Below, one piece after another: positions 37,291 to 49,639 of a DNA stretch of 64,000 nt (position 1 is the first letter of the stretch; each line of letters begins with the position of its first letter). The DNA is from Valencia hispanica (Eukaryota > Chordata > Actinopteri > Cyprinodontiformes > Valenciidae). The stretch lies in contig OY747704.1 of the NCBI GenBank assembly GCA_963556495.2, positions 34,132,501-34,196,500 of the forward strand, given 5' to 3'. The notes below the pieces were generated by a model. That model searched no databases. It was not told where the DNA came from and saw nothing but the letters and a program-made list of their open reading frames with translations. A program made the translations under genes and the position numbers.

Positions 37291-38607
37291 GCATTGCTTT
37301 TTGTCATTGTTCAACACATAAATGCTTGAAAACCTGAAAAAAAGTTACCCACTCTTACTTTAAACCAGATTTTATCATAGGTGCCTTTTTAGAACTTCAT
37401 TAAGCGGTTATTGTTGATGGCAACCCAGTTATGTCAGCACGGTTAATTGGGTCTTTATGTCACTTGCTTGGATCTAATTAATTAAGCTGTCAGAGCTTCT
37501 GAAATCCCATGTTGACCCCCACGCACACACACGCAAACACACCTAGACACGCATACTTCTTCGCCTTGAGTCCCATATATATCCATAGTGACCTTATGTT
37601 AACCTGTACAATCTGTCAGTCTGGCCACTCACAGTGTGTAATGTATTGCCGTGGTGTTGCTGGCTGCAGTGAATTCCCCACAGTAGCACTGGGCAGCAGA
37701 ACTGTCCTAATCACCTCCCAAGCGTAGAGAAGATGCAGACGGAAACACCAGGACATATGGCCAATTAAGACAGTGATGTGAAATGGTAGAAATATATTGT
37801 TGGTGGCTGGAAACCACACATCACACAATAAAAGTAATGTGTTGATTATTCCTACCAATTGTTATGGGTTCCAACATGAGCGTTGACATTTTCTCTTACA
37901 TACAGTCTGTTTTCTTGTGGCTATGTTTGACATAATTTTAGAAAATCTTGTCTTTACACATCTGGTTATTTGCTTGTGTCAGTTTGCCACACTTGTGTTT
38001 GAGAAAGGACTTTATTTGCTGCCTTATTTGCACTGTAAATCATTAGTTCAATTATTAAGCATGGTGCTTTTGTTTGGAGCCTAAACGCAGACTACGCTAC
38101 TGTTACTCTTCTTGTTAAATGTTCCTTCTACATTTAAACACATAAACAAAATCTTTATTGCAGAGGCAATGTTTGGAAAAGATGTAGTTTGTGGCAGGGT
38201 GGATGAAAAAAGGAAATTAGCATTATGTGGAAAAAGTGCCATTAGGAAGAGACACGGTACTGTGTTAAGATCTGGGTGTGTTGTATAGATCGTAAAGTTG
38301 AAAGGACAATTAACCCAGGTCCTCCTGGCAAAAAAATGTCACCATTTGTATTTCCTAGAATGCTGCCAACTGGAAGGTTTAATGTCCAAATTGCAGGAAG
38401 TGAATTAAAGAGAATGAACACAAACACACACACTACGTGTGCCCTACAAATCGCATTTGTTTCAGCTTGCATTACCAAATCAATAGTTACTTGTACAGTT
38501 GCAAATTATAGTACTTAAGAGGTGATGCTTAAAGATTCACTTAGAAGCTAATTGTTTACCATCTGTAGATTGCTGCTTTTAACTGGTTTTCTTGGAAGAT
38601 TGTCTGG
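37291..38607 (+). other. Intron, no recognisable feature
   Basis: AT-rich intron sequence. A short CA-rich patch near 37520-37545. No gene or named repeat. Confidence 0.5.
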
Positions 38608-38722
38608 CATCCATCTGAGCTTTGGATCTCTGCAGCTCCTCCAGTTACAATTGATCTCTTGACTGCTTCTCTGATTAATGCTCTCTTTGGCAAACCTGTA
38701 AGTTTAGATAGACGGCTAAATT
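38608..38722 (-). mobile_element. Tc1-like internal fragment
   Basis: Contains tttggatctctgcagctcct, then gactgcttctctgattaatg and taagtttagatagacggc. This matches the minus strand of the N-terminal transposase region of fish Tc1-like elements. About 115 bp only. Confidence 0.65.
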
Positions 38723-38941
38723 TCTTGGGATATTTGTAGAGCTGCAGATATTTCAGTCGTTATCAGAAAATCAGAGTGTACAATATTGCAGTCAGAAACA
38801 ACTTCTTGGTTGTAATATTTGGTTGGCTATTACATTTTGTCATGCATGCTAATTCTAAATGCCAATAATACTCTTTGCCTGTTGGATACATTTTCACTGA
38901 ACAGACTCTGTTTTGTTAATTTGGTTATTTCTGAAGGTAAG

Positions 38942-39249
38942 TGTCACGCTGCCGTATTCCTGCCTTATTGTCTTCACCTGTCTGTCTCATCATCCACACC
39001 TGATCCTACTCACCTCCTGCCTTTAAGACCCCTCACTTCCTTTCACTCTGGGCCGGATCATCCTTAGTAGTAGTCAGTATTTGTCAATCCCCATGGTGTG
39101 TCATTCTTCCTGCTGTCTTCCTTCCCTGCCCGATGTCCAGTGTCTTCATCATCATCTTCATCATCATCACCACGACTTCACAATAATAAACATCCTGCAC
39201 CTTCCTTCAGCGAGTGCGGTTGGGTCCATTCTCCACACACCACGTGACA
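38942..39249 (+). repeat. 5' LTR
   Basis: 308 bp. A TATA-like ctttaaga at 39021-39028 lies about 28 bp upstream of gggccggatcat (39050-39061), which is taken as the start of R because it is complementary to the primer site. AATAAA at 39185-39190 is the likely polyadenylation signal. Inferred layout: U3 38942-39049, R from 39050 to about 39210, U5 to 39249. Confidence 0.9.
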
Positions 39250-39251
39250 GA

Positions 39252-39263
39252 ATGATCCGGCCC
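39252..39263 (+). promoter_or_regulatory. Primer-binding site complementary to the element's own RNA 5' end
   Basis: atgatccggccc, two bases inside the 5' LTR boundary, is the exact reverse complement of gggccggatcat at 39050-39061 (also at 40913-40924 in the 3' LTR). In Tf1, the first 11 nt of the transcript fold onto the primer site and prime minus-strand synthesis without a tRNA; vertebrate sushi elements are thought to do the same. Position, length and TATA spacing all fit that mechanism. Confidence 0.78.
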
Positions 39264-39268
39264 TAAAC

Positions 39269-40477
39269 ATGGACCCAGCACTCGCCCAGGAGATCGCCGC
39301 CCTGCGCCAGGACGTCTGGGCTAACCTGGCCAGACTCGCTGCCTCTCCTCACCTCCCTGTGCGGGTCTCCGGAGCCGGGGAGATCCTCGGAGTGCTCCCT
39401 CACTTCCAGAGTGTCTTCTTGGCCCGGGAGCTCGCCGATCTGCGGCGCGAGGCGGAGAGGATTCGCCAGGAGGCGTTGGACCAGACGATCGGTCCGCCCT
39501 CTCCGCCTCCACCATCTGGCCGTAGGCGACAGACCCGCCGAACCGGCGTTTCAGCGAGCGAGGAGCAGGGCGGCGCGGCCACACGGACCACCAACGTCGG
39601 CTCCATCTCCGCGTGGCACCCACCGCCGGTTCTCTCCCCCGCCGTCTTTGTCCCTCCTCCAGCTGGCTCTTCGGGGGCTCCTCACATCAGGGAGGAGGAC
39701 CTCTTCGAGTTTTTCTATGAGGACAAGACGGCCTACCTCTGCTCTAGGGGAGCGCCTCGCCGCAGGCAGCGACGCCGCCGAGGTGGGGCCGCTTCCGGGG
39801 CAGTTCCGGCTCCAGTCCGTGAGCCCGTTCCGGCTCCAGTCCGTGAGCCCGTTCCGTCTCCAGAGCCCGTTCCGGTTCCAGTCCCAGTCCATGAGCCCGT
39901 TCCAGTTCCAGTCCATGAGCCCGTTCCAGTTCCAGAGCCAGTCTCAGCTTCCAACACTCCTGCAGTCTTCCTGGCCATCACTTTGGCTGCTCTCCAGCAA
40001 GCGACATTTCCCCATGGGTCGCTGGAGCTCCCAGGGATGGTCAGGGAGGACCCGTCCCAGTCGCTGGAGCTCCCAGGGATGGTCAGGGAGGACCCGTCCC
40101 CGTCGCTGAAGCTCCCAGGGCTGGTCAGGGAGGACACGTCCCCGTCACTGGAGCCTCCAGAACCTTCGTCTAAGGAGGCGTCCGAGCCTCCAGAACCTTC
40201 GTCTCAGGAGGCGTCCGAGCCTCCAGAACCTTCGTCTCAGGAGGCGTCCGAGCCTCCAGAACCTTCGTCTCAGGAGGCGTCCGAGCCTCCAGAACCTTCG
40301 TCTAAGGAGGTGTCCGAGCCTCCAGAACCTTCGTCTACGGAGGCGTCCGAGCCTCCAGACTCTTCGTCTAAGGAGGCGTCCGAGCCTCCAGACTCTTCGT
40401 CTAAGGAGGCGTCCGAGCCTCCAGACTCTTCGTCTAAGGAGGCGTCCGAGCCTCCAGACTCTCTTTGTCTCAGCTGA
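39269..40477 (+). CDS. Gag-like protein of the non-autonomous LTR element
   Basis: A 402-codon intact ORF whose ATG (39269) lies 5 bp after the primer site. Residues 1-75 are Leu/Ala/Arg-rich and likely helical or coiled coil (EIAALRQDVWANLARLAA, LARELADLRREAERIRQEAL). About 76-165 is Pro/Ser/Arg-rich with an acidic-aromatic REEDLFEFFYED. A basic patch follows (RRRQRRRR, about 168-175), then PVxEPVP repeats (about 183-230), three copies of a 14-residue SLELPGMVREDPSx unit, and nine full plus one partial copies of EPPEPSSKEAS. No CCHC zinc knuckle, DTG/DSG protease or RT motif. I infer a structural, RNA-binding or capsid-associated role from position only. A gag origin is likely because of the MDPA start shared with sushi-type gag. 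No host role is shown. Confidence 0.75.
   Translation: MDPALAQEIAALRQDVWANLARLAASPHLPVRVSGAGEILGVLPHFQSVFLARELADLRREAERIRQEALDQTIGPPSPPPPSGRRRQTRRTGVSASEEQGGAATRTTNVGSISAWHPPPVLSPAVFVPPPAGSSGAPHIREEDLFEFFYEDKTAYLCSRGAPRRRQRRRRGGAASGAVPAPVREPVPAPVREPVPSPEPVPVPVPVHEPVPVPVHEPVPVPEPVSASNTPAVFLAITLAALQQATFPHGSLELPGMVREDPSQSLELPGMVREDPSPSLKLPGLVREDTSPSLEPPEPSSKEASEPPEPSSQEASEPPEPSSQEASEPPEPSSQEASEPPEPSSKEVSEPPEPSSTEASEPPDSSSKEASEPPDSSSKEASEPPDSSSKEASEPPDSLCLS
40019..40144 (+). repeat. 42-bp coding tandem repeat, 3 copies
   Basis: Three in-frame copies encoding SLELPGMVREDPSx, differing at a few codons (second copy SP, third SLKLPGLVREDTSP). Confidence 0.9.
40151..40463 (+). repeat. 33-bp coding tandem repeat, about 9.5 copies
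   Basis: In-frame units encoding EPPEPSSKEAS. The first six are EPPEPSS(K/Q/T)E(A/V)S and the last ones EPPDSSSKEAS, so two unit types occupy separate blocks, as expected from local unit duplication. Copy number is likely polymorphic. Confidence 0.92.
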
Positions 40478-40531
40478 CCTTTACCGGCCAGGCATCTTTG
40501 GCGCTACCTGACCCTCAGAAGAGGACCTAAG

Positions 40532-40665
40532 GGCCGTCCGCCCGACGTCCGTCCAGCCAGAGGACGCCGCCGGGGCCGTCCGCCCGACGTCCGTCCAGCC
40601 AGAGGACGCCGCCGGGGCCGTCCGCCCGACCTCCAGGTCCTCAGGGGCCGCCGCCGGGGCCGTCT
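40532..40665 (+). repeat. 42-bp GC-rich tandem repeat, about 3 copies
   Basis: A unit beginning ggccgtccgcccgacgtccg and ending ggacgccgccgg occurs twice almost perfectly (40532-40573 and 40574-40615), then in diverged form. It lies after the ORF stop. One frame reads GRPPDVRPARGRRR repeats, so it may be a former coding extension or an RNA structure element. Confidence 0.85.
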
Positions 40666-40804
40666 GCCAGACTTCCAGGGGCGTACCCAAAGAGACTCGG
40701 GCCCTCCTTCCGTGGGCCCCCTCCACCCACCCTGGCAAGGGTGCTTGTGTTTTTTTCTCTTCCTTTCTTTTTCACTCTCTCCACGGCGTCTGGAATCCAC
40801 CTTT

Positions 40805-40815
40805 AAAGGGGGGGG
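40805..40815 (+). promoter_or_regulatory. Polypurine tract of the LTR element
   Basis: aaagggggggg, separated by only tcc from the start of the 3' LTR. This is the expected site of plus-strand priming. Confidence 0.82.
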
Positions 40816-40818
40816 TCC

Positions 40819-41115
40819 TGTCACGCTGCCCTATTCCTGCCTTATTGTCTTCACCTGTCTGTCTCATCATCCTCACCTCCTGCCTTTAAGACCCCTCACT
40901 TCCTTTCACTCCGGGCCGGATCATCCTTAGTAGTAGTCAGTATTTGTCAATCCCCATGGTGTGTCATTCTTCCTGCTGTCTTCCTTCCCTGCCCGATGTC
41001 CAGTGTCTTCATCATCATCATCATCATCATCATCACCACGACTTCACAATAATAAACATCCTGCACCTTCCTTTAGCGAGTGCGGTTGGGTCCATTCTCC
41101 ACACACCACGTGACA
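40819..41115 (+). repeat. 3' LTR
   Basis: 297 bp, collinear with the 5' LTR. It lacks a 14-bp segment present near 38994-39010 of the 5' LTR and has a longer CAT run (about 41012-41033). AATAAA at 41051-41056 would polyadenylate the element RNA. Confidence 0.92.
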
Positions 41116-41120
41116 GTAAG

Positions 41121-42584
41121 TGGATGCACTGTATATTAGTTAGGCAGATCAGAATAAAGCCAATACTTCTGAAGCTAAAGTTAGATCATATTTGTATTTA
41201 TTTTGCATTAAGTTTTAAACCCGTATTTAAAAATAAGAACACTTTCTTTATCTGCACTGGAGAGCTATTAAACAAATGTGGATTTGAATCTATGTTTGAA
41301 TGAAATGTTTTTTTACATTTTGTAACAATCACTGACATTCACATTCTGCAGTATATCCATCATTAGCATAGTCAAAAGCATTGTGTTAGAAGAAATACAG
41401 CGAAAGACTTTTAGTTTTTCTGATTCATTTTAGAGGTTTAGTTAAATATTTATTTCTTCATGGGTCTCTGTTTATTGTTTGAAGAAACAAATACTTCTTC
41501 ACAATAGGCTAACTATTAAGTCTAATATCAACACAGACACACCCTCACACATAAACTTCCCCCACAGCCAAGCGCACTGTTGGATTAAATTTCTATTAGC
41601 TTTTCTCGATTGAGTTTGAAGATCGTTGATTAGCCAGTAATAGCCTTTGTTACTGCGTTAATGAATAGCTTGATTACTATTCTACTTAGCAACACATCAG
41701 GGTGCGGGTGGTGTGTGTGTTCTTTCTGTGTGTATATGTTGGTATTATCCACAGATAAACATACGCGGACCGTTATGGCCAATTGTCTGGGTTTGCGTCA
41801 AGAAAGCTGATGGCAGCAGAAGAGAAAGATAGATGGTCTTCTCTGCCAAGACCCATCTCTCATTCTGTCTTTCTCCTCTAACCCTGCTGATGCCTGTATT
41901 GGTTCTCTCCCCAATGTGTTTCCTTCCAGCTGCTCTCACTTTCTGCCTCCTTCTGTCTCTTAACTATTATCTTTTTTTTTCTATTTGTCCATGCCTCACA
42001 CTTCTGCCTTCCTTTCATCTTTTTGTATTTATATCCTTCTTTTTGTCTCTTATACCTTTATGTCACATTGGTTTGTTTTTCATCTCTGCTGCTGATTTGA
42101 TTGATATGCTTATAGAGATACATTTTGTTGAGTTTGTGCGGTTTTCTTGTGTGTATGAGTATACAAGAAAATGTGAACGTTTGATAATTGAAGCAAAAAG
42201 GCAATTATGATAATGGTGCTAAAGATACAAGTCTTAGTCAATAATAATGAACGTGGGACATCTGGCTGGTGTGTTCACAAGCATCTGAATGTAGTTGCTG
42301 GGGGTTGAGAGGGGTTTGAAACAGCTGGACATGTGGCTGCTTTTCTAAAGAAATGAACATAAATGTCTCTAAAATGTGTGGAAGTGTGTTATGGCTTACC
42401 ATATTTTCTTTACCTTGCACAAAATCTACAAGGCAAACCTTTTAAATATTAGTTGACTAAATTATTGTCAATTGTTATAAAATAAATTAAAAAAAACAAG
42501 TCTTGTAGATTCTAAACAGAAGAAGCAGACACACATATTTTGGACATTTCTGTTATTGGAATGGTACAAACAAAGCATAGAAGC
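41121..42584 (+). other. Intron, no recognisable feature
   Basis: AT-rich intron with pyrimidine-rich parts at 41840-42075 that create chance ORFs. No gene or named repeat. Confidence 0.5.
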
Positions 42585-42905
42585 CAAAACACACTCATTA
42601 CAATTAAGGTATTCAGAATGTCTCAACATACAACATGTCAAACCTTGAATCAGATGGACTATATGGATAGAAGAACACACCAATTGCCCCTTCTGTCAGC
42701 AACAATTTGCACAGACCCAGCAAAACCTGAAAAGAAGATTTGAAAAAATATATCAAGCTTAGTTTCAGCTACAACATTCAGGTATATGGATCCATCCTGT
42801 CTTGTATAAATGGTTCATGCTGCTGGTTGTGGTATAATTGTATGGACTGAGCCAAGTGAGCGTTGTTTAAATACCACAGCCTTCTTTTCAGTAAATTTTA
42901 TGATG
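42585..42905 (+). mobile_element. Tc1-like transposase fragment, degenerate
   Basis: Ordered matches to a fish Tc1-like element: atgtctcaacatacaacatg, tcaaaccttgaatcagatgg, then caatttgcacagacccagca, ggatccatcctgtcttgtat and ggttcatgctgctggttgtg, then gcgttgtttaaataccacag. Many indels; no terminal repeats seen. Confidence 0.78.
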
Positions 42906-44340
42906 GATGTATTAGGTTCAGAAACACCATGCTTGTGTTTGCTAAACATCATCCTAATATAACACTAATCGGAAAAGTATTCCAAAGCTACACTGGCTTG
43001 CAACTCAGGATGCAAACCTCGAAGTCCTGTAAGTCACAGGACGTCTCAAAAACATTGTGACTGGTTAATACACATTAATTCTTGTAATACATTTGGCATT
43101 GATTGAGTAGCAAAATGCAAAACCCTAATATTTTATTTTGAGATTCACAAATCAAAAGGTTTAACTGATGTCCCTTAAGGAATAAAAGCAGAATTTTAAA
43201 TGTCTCAAGTCTCCCTCCAATTGCTTTGTTTTTTCTGTCATTCAACACACTTTGCAATGAAAGAAGGTGACGACTTTTCCTGGAGCAGGAGGTGTGTTCC
43301 TTTGGATTATTAAAACATGGAAACACCCACACATTGGTTGATTAATCACTTTGAGAGCTCTTTAACCCACTCATCTGAGGACTTATACGGATCCAGATAA
43401 TATAGCTAATCAAGAGGATAATCCTCAGTGACGAATGTGCATATTAACACTTCAATTACCCTCAGACACAGACACACCAACTCACATAAATATGCTGGAC
43501 AGTAATATTTCCATGATTTCATTGCAGAATCGTGCTTGTAATTAGTTGATTTTGTGTTTTGTCATACCCCTATTGTGAAGCTGCTACTGCTATGGAATAT
43601 TAATGTTAGATTTTGGCACCACACTCTCCCATATATCTCAGAGTTCTTATCAACTCGCACATGAGACTCTTTATTGTGTCTCCACAAAGCATGCCATATT
43701 TTAGCATTTTGCTTCTAGATATTATTTGCTGTTTATCTTACTCCTTGCACTGTGGTCTACCCGTTTGGTTTGCTTTTGCAAGTTTGTTTTTCTCAGTGAC
43801 ACTCCAACTATGATGTTCCTCCTCTGAGCAGCAGATATGTCACAAAGCTTTGCAGTTCAAAACATTTTCTGTTGCTCAAACAAAAGGCAGCATACATACA
43901 TCTCTATATCTTGGTCTGTTTTTATCTCCCACTCCAGCTGAGGCTTTGTTTGGCTGCCAAACAGAACAATATTGCAAGAGATGGAAAATGCATTAAATCC
44001 TTCTGTTTCTTGATCATTCTAGATAGTATTAAAAAACCATGAGTGCATTTACATATCTAGGTTTTTTTCCCCCCCTTTAGCATACATGATATGTGGAAAC
44101 TATTCTGAAGTTCAGGCGTTTTACTGAGAACTAACAAATGTACTTCTCTATTCAAGCACAGAAAGTTAGAAATTTACCTCCAGTGATCTATAATAAACAT
44201 AGCTAACCAAAAATGCAGCTGCAAGATAACTATAAATGATAACAGTGGGAACAGGAGTTATGTAAAGGTTCAGTTCTACACCATTTCCACCCATGTTGAT
44301 AAACAAATAATCCCTATATTGTTCAGAAGAATACAATTAA
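42906..44340 (+). other. Intron, no recognisable feature
   Basis: AT-rich intron sequence without coding signal or named repeats. Confidence 0.5.
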
Positions 44341-44344
44341 ATTC

Positions 44345-44501
44345 AAAAACATTTTATTGATCTCTGGGGGAAAATAGGTGTTGTAGCTAATACTATTTAA
44401 TTATTCAAGGAGTTGTTGTAGATCCTGACAGCTGTGGACAGGGAGGATCTCCTGTAGTAGTCTGTGTTGCAGCAAAGCTGCTGACGCCTTTGACTGAAAA
44501 C
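44345..44501. repeat. Older dispersed repeat used as hAT target
   Basis: The stretch from attttattgatctctggggg to gctgacgcctttgactgaaa continues in sense at 45987 (actctgttgttgtaggatag), so one older repeat was split by the hAT element. Family not assigned; fish repeats containing ttattgatcccNgggg are common. Confidence 0.4.
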
Positions 44502-45978
44502 CAGTGGCGTAGCAAGGGCAGCAGGGGGCCCCAAGCAGCAATGTCACTAGGGGCCCCTCTGTCGACCGCTTTAGTCATTAAGTTCTTCAGTTTTCAAAGC
44601 TTATCCAGACTGATTGGATGACAATGTAACGTTAAAAAACAAACAGAAAATACTATTTTGAGCAACTTTTATTAATAATAATTATAATTATAACACAGAA
44701 ATATATTATGTAAACTGTTTTTTAAAGCGAACAGCAGTATTTTTAAACTTCACTTATGCAAGTACTTCAAAAAAAGTAATATGAAATGTAAACAAATATA
44801 TATTGTTAACAAGATAAACAATGGGTGCTTCTGCTTCAAGGCAGAAGTACTTGGGACAGCTGTAGTTGAGGTAGCAGTGCTGCTGGGGGCTGTAGTACTG
44901 GAGGTAGATGCAGACTGAGCTAAAGACAAATTCAAACAGAACAACATAATTTCTAAAGACATCTTAGTTAAAACATTTCATCACAAAATGATTTGGAGCT
45001 CATCATTCATATTTTTGTGACTTCACCTTTAGACTATTGTAACAGTTTGTTTTCATGTCTGAACAAGAAGGAGCTCTCTCGATTGCAGTTAGTACAAAAT
45101 TCTGCAGTGAGAATTTTGACTTGTACAAATAGGAGGACTCACATGTCCCCTAGTCTTAAACAGCTTCATTGGCTGCCAGTGTCCTATAGGTTGAAATTTA
45201 AAATTCTGGTTTTAGCTTTCAGAGCCCTGCATGGTCAGGCTCCTTCTTATATCAGTGATCTTATCCATCCTTACACCCCTACAACGGCTCTCAGGTCTGT
45301 GGATCAGAATCTGCTGAAAGTTCCTCGCACTCATTTCCATTCTAGAGGTTACTGTTCCTTCCAGGCTGTTGCTCCTAGGTTTTGGAATGATCTTTCCTCC
45401 TGTTTGCGTTCAATTGATTATGTTGACACCTTCAAGAGTGAACTTAAGACTCACTTATTTGTTTAGGCTTTTAACTAGCTTTGGGCTTACATGATTTTAT
45501 GTTGTCTTGGCCTTTTATACTGTGTATTATTTCTGATGTATATTCTGTTTTTATCTTTATTCATATATTACTGTGTTGTGAAGCACTTTGTGTATTTTTT
45601 CTGTGAAAGGTGTTATACAAATAACTTTTTTTTTCTTTCATTCTCTGCTTCCTGACGGGTAACTTCTCTTCATGTCTTCGGAGTAGATGCGGATGCACGC
45701 ATCGCCCCCATTATCTGTTTTGTTTTCCTAAATGAGCAGCATGCGGCCTCAACGACCCATCCCCTCACTCCCTGAGAGAAGGCAGGTGGGGGAAGGGCGA
45801 GTTTAGTTTGGCTCAGCTGAGGGGCCCTGTCAGGAAATTTGTGACAGCCAATTGTCACTACAACTTGTCATTTTTCTGGGCTTGTTGTGTCAAATTTGTT
45901 GGCACTCGGGTGAGGAGCCTTGGTGGCTTGGGGCCTCAGGCAGCTGCCTGCCTTGCCTAATGGCAAGCTACGCCTCTG
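44502..45978. mobile_element. hAT-type transposon carrying a LINE fragment
   Basis: The element begins cagtggcgtagcaagggcag and ends ...gcaagctacgcctctg. The inverted repeat is CAG(T/A)GGCGTAGC, typical of hAT elements. Perfect 8-bp target duplications ctgaaaac lie at 44494-44501 and 45979-45986. Subterminal sequence repeats ggggcccct words. No hAT transposase is present. About 650 bp of the 1477 bp is an L2-type LINE fragment in + orientation. Confidence 0.88.
44993..45640 (+). mobile_element. L2-type LINE 3' fragment inside the hAT element
   Basis: A 157-codon open frame encodes the end of a LINE ORF2: SPLDYCNSLFSCLNKKELSR, LQLVQNSAVRILT, LHWLPVSYRLKFKILVLAFR and RFWNDLSSCLRSIDYVDTFK, ending in LKTHLFV and a stop at 45466. 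A 3' UTR follows, ending aggtgttatacaaataac. The frame is intact though truncated. It is a different subfamily from the minus-strand LINEs here. No clear target duplication of its own. Confidence 0.82.
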
Positions 45979-46382
45979 CTGAAAACACTCTGTTGTTGTA
46001 GGATAGTCCCATGAAGAGAATACTCAGTGTTTTTCAATATTAATAAGAAACTATCAGCTTTACATTCAGAAAATATAAACCAGTTAGTTTGTCTTAGCAA
46101 CTGGCTAAAAGATAAATAGGTTAAAGGGGTAACATGTAAATGTAATTGTGGAGTTCAAAACAAAAGTTCCAAGGAGATTTCTCCTGTATTTTCTTTGAAA
46201 AAGGTCAAAGGCATCCGGTTTTGACCTTTATTTACACCGAAAATTGTAGTTTTTCAGTCATATTTAGGAATGTTAATTAATCGTGATTAGTTGTGATTAA
46301 TTCACAGCTACCCTGTGATTAATTAAATAATTTAATAAAAATTTTAATTGTTTGACAGCCCGGATATAGATATATATATGCT

Positions 46383-49399
<3,017 letters not shown>

Positions 49400-49606
49400 G
49401 AAACACTCAAGCATCGAAGGACTCACAGCCAGCTCCTCATATACAACAGGAGATTGCAGATGAATCCCAGGTGTGCTGGGGCGCACCTGCACAACTCCAC
49501 CCTCCAGGGAACAGCAGACTCGAACCCAGGGCGCTCTCAGGAGGGTACCTGGGGCTCCAACACAAGCAGAGCAGCCACCCAGACACAAACCCCTCAGGGT
49601 CCTGAC
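49400..49606 (-). mobile_element. Possible LTR remnant
   Basis: Read on the minus strand it begins tgtcaggaccctgaggggtt and contains gggttcgagtctgctgttcc and a tgttgtatatgagga TATA-like box. This resembles a decayed fish gypsy/sushi-type LTR starting TGTCA. The far end and a target duplication cannot be found. Confidence 0.3.
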
Positions 49607-49639
49607 ATTTCCCTTTTAAATATATTTATATTTTAAATA

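Larger units (their letters stand above)
38942..41115 (+). mobile_element. Non-autonomous sushi-like LTR retrotransposon
   Basis: Complete 2174-bp element: 5' LTR 38942-39249, 3' LTR 40819-41115, and an identical 5-bp target duplication gtaag at 38937-38941 and 41116-41120. LTRs begin TGTCAC and end GTGACA. They differ by about three substitutions, a 14-bp indel and a change in a CAT run, so the insertion is fairly young. Between them lie a self-complementary primer site, one 402-codon ORF, a GC-rich 42-bp tandem repeat and a polypurine tract. No protease, RT, RNase H or integrase is present, so movement would need another element's enzymes. A sushi/Tf1-group origin is inferred from the primer site, LTR ends and an MDPA start. 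Confidence 0.92.

Noticed and set aside
38819..38936. Possible cassette exon ending at CTGAAG|GTAAGT
   Set aside because: The donor consensus is good, but there is no convincing acceptor upstream, no UNC5-like residues, and nearby sequence is a Tc1 fragment. Kept only as a target-site observation.
39321..40824. Antisense and alternate-frame ORFs across the LTR element (up to 232 codons)
   Set aside because: They shadow the 402-codon ORF and its tandem repeats; GC-rich repeats keep several frames open. The sense frame starting just after the primer site is the natural one.
41833..42210. 125-codon ORF rich in Leu, Phe and Ser
   Set aside because: It comes from a pyrimidine-rich intron stretch. 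No domain or supporting signals.
46240..46370. Repeated gattaatt words as a possible regulatory homeobox cluster
   Set aside because: The pattern (gtgattaattcacagc... gacagcccggata) looks like a decayed interspersed repeat, and AT-rich words of this kind are frequent by chance here.
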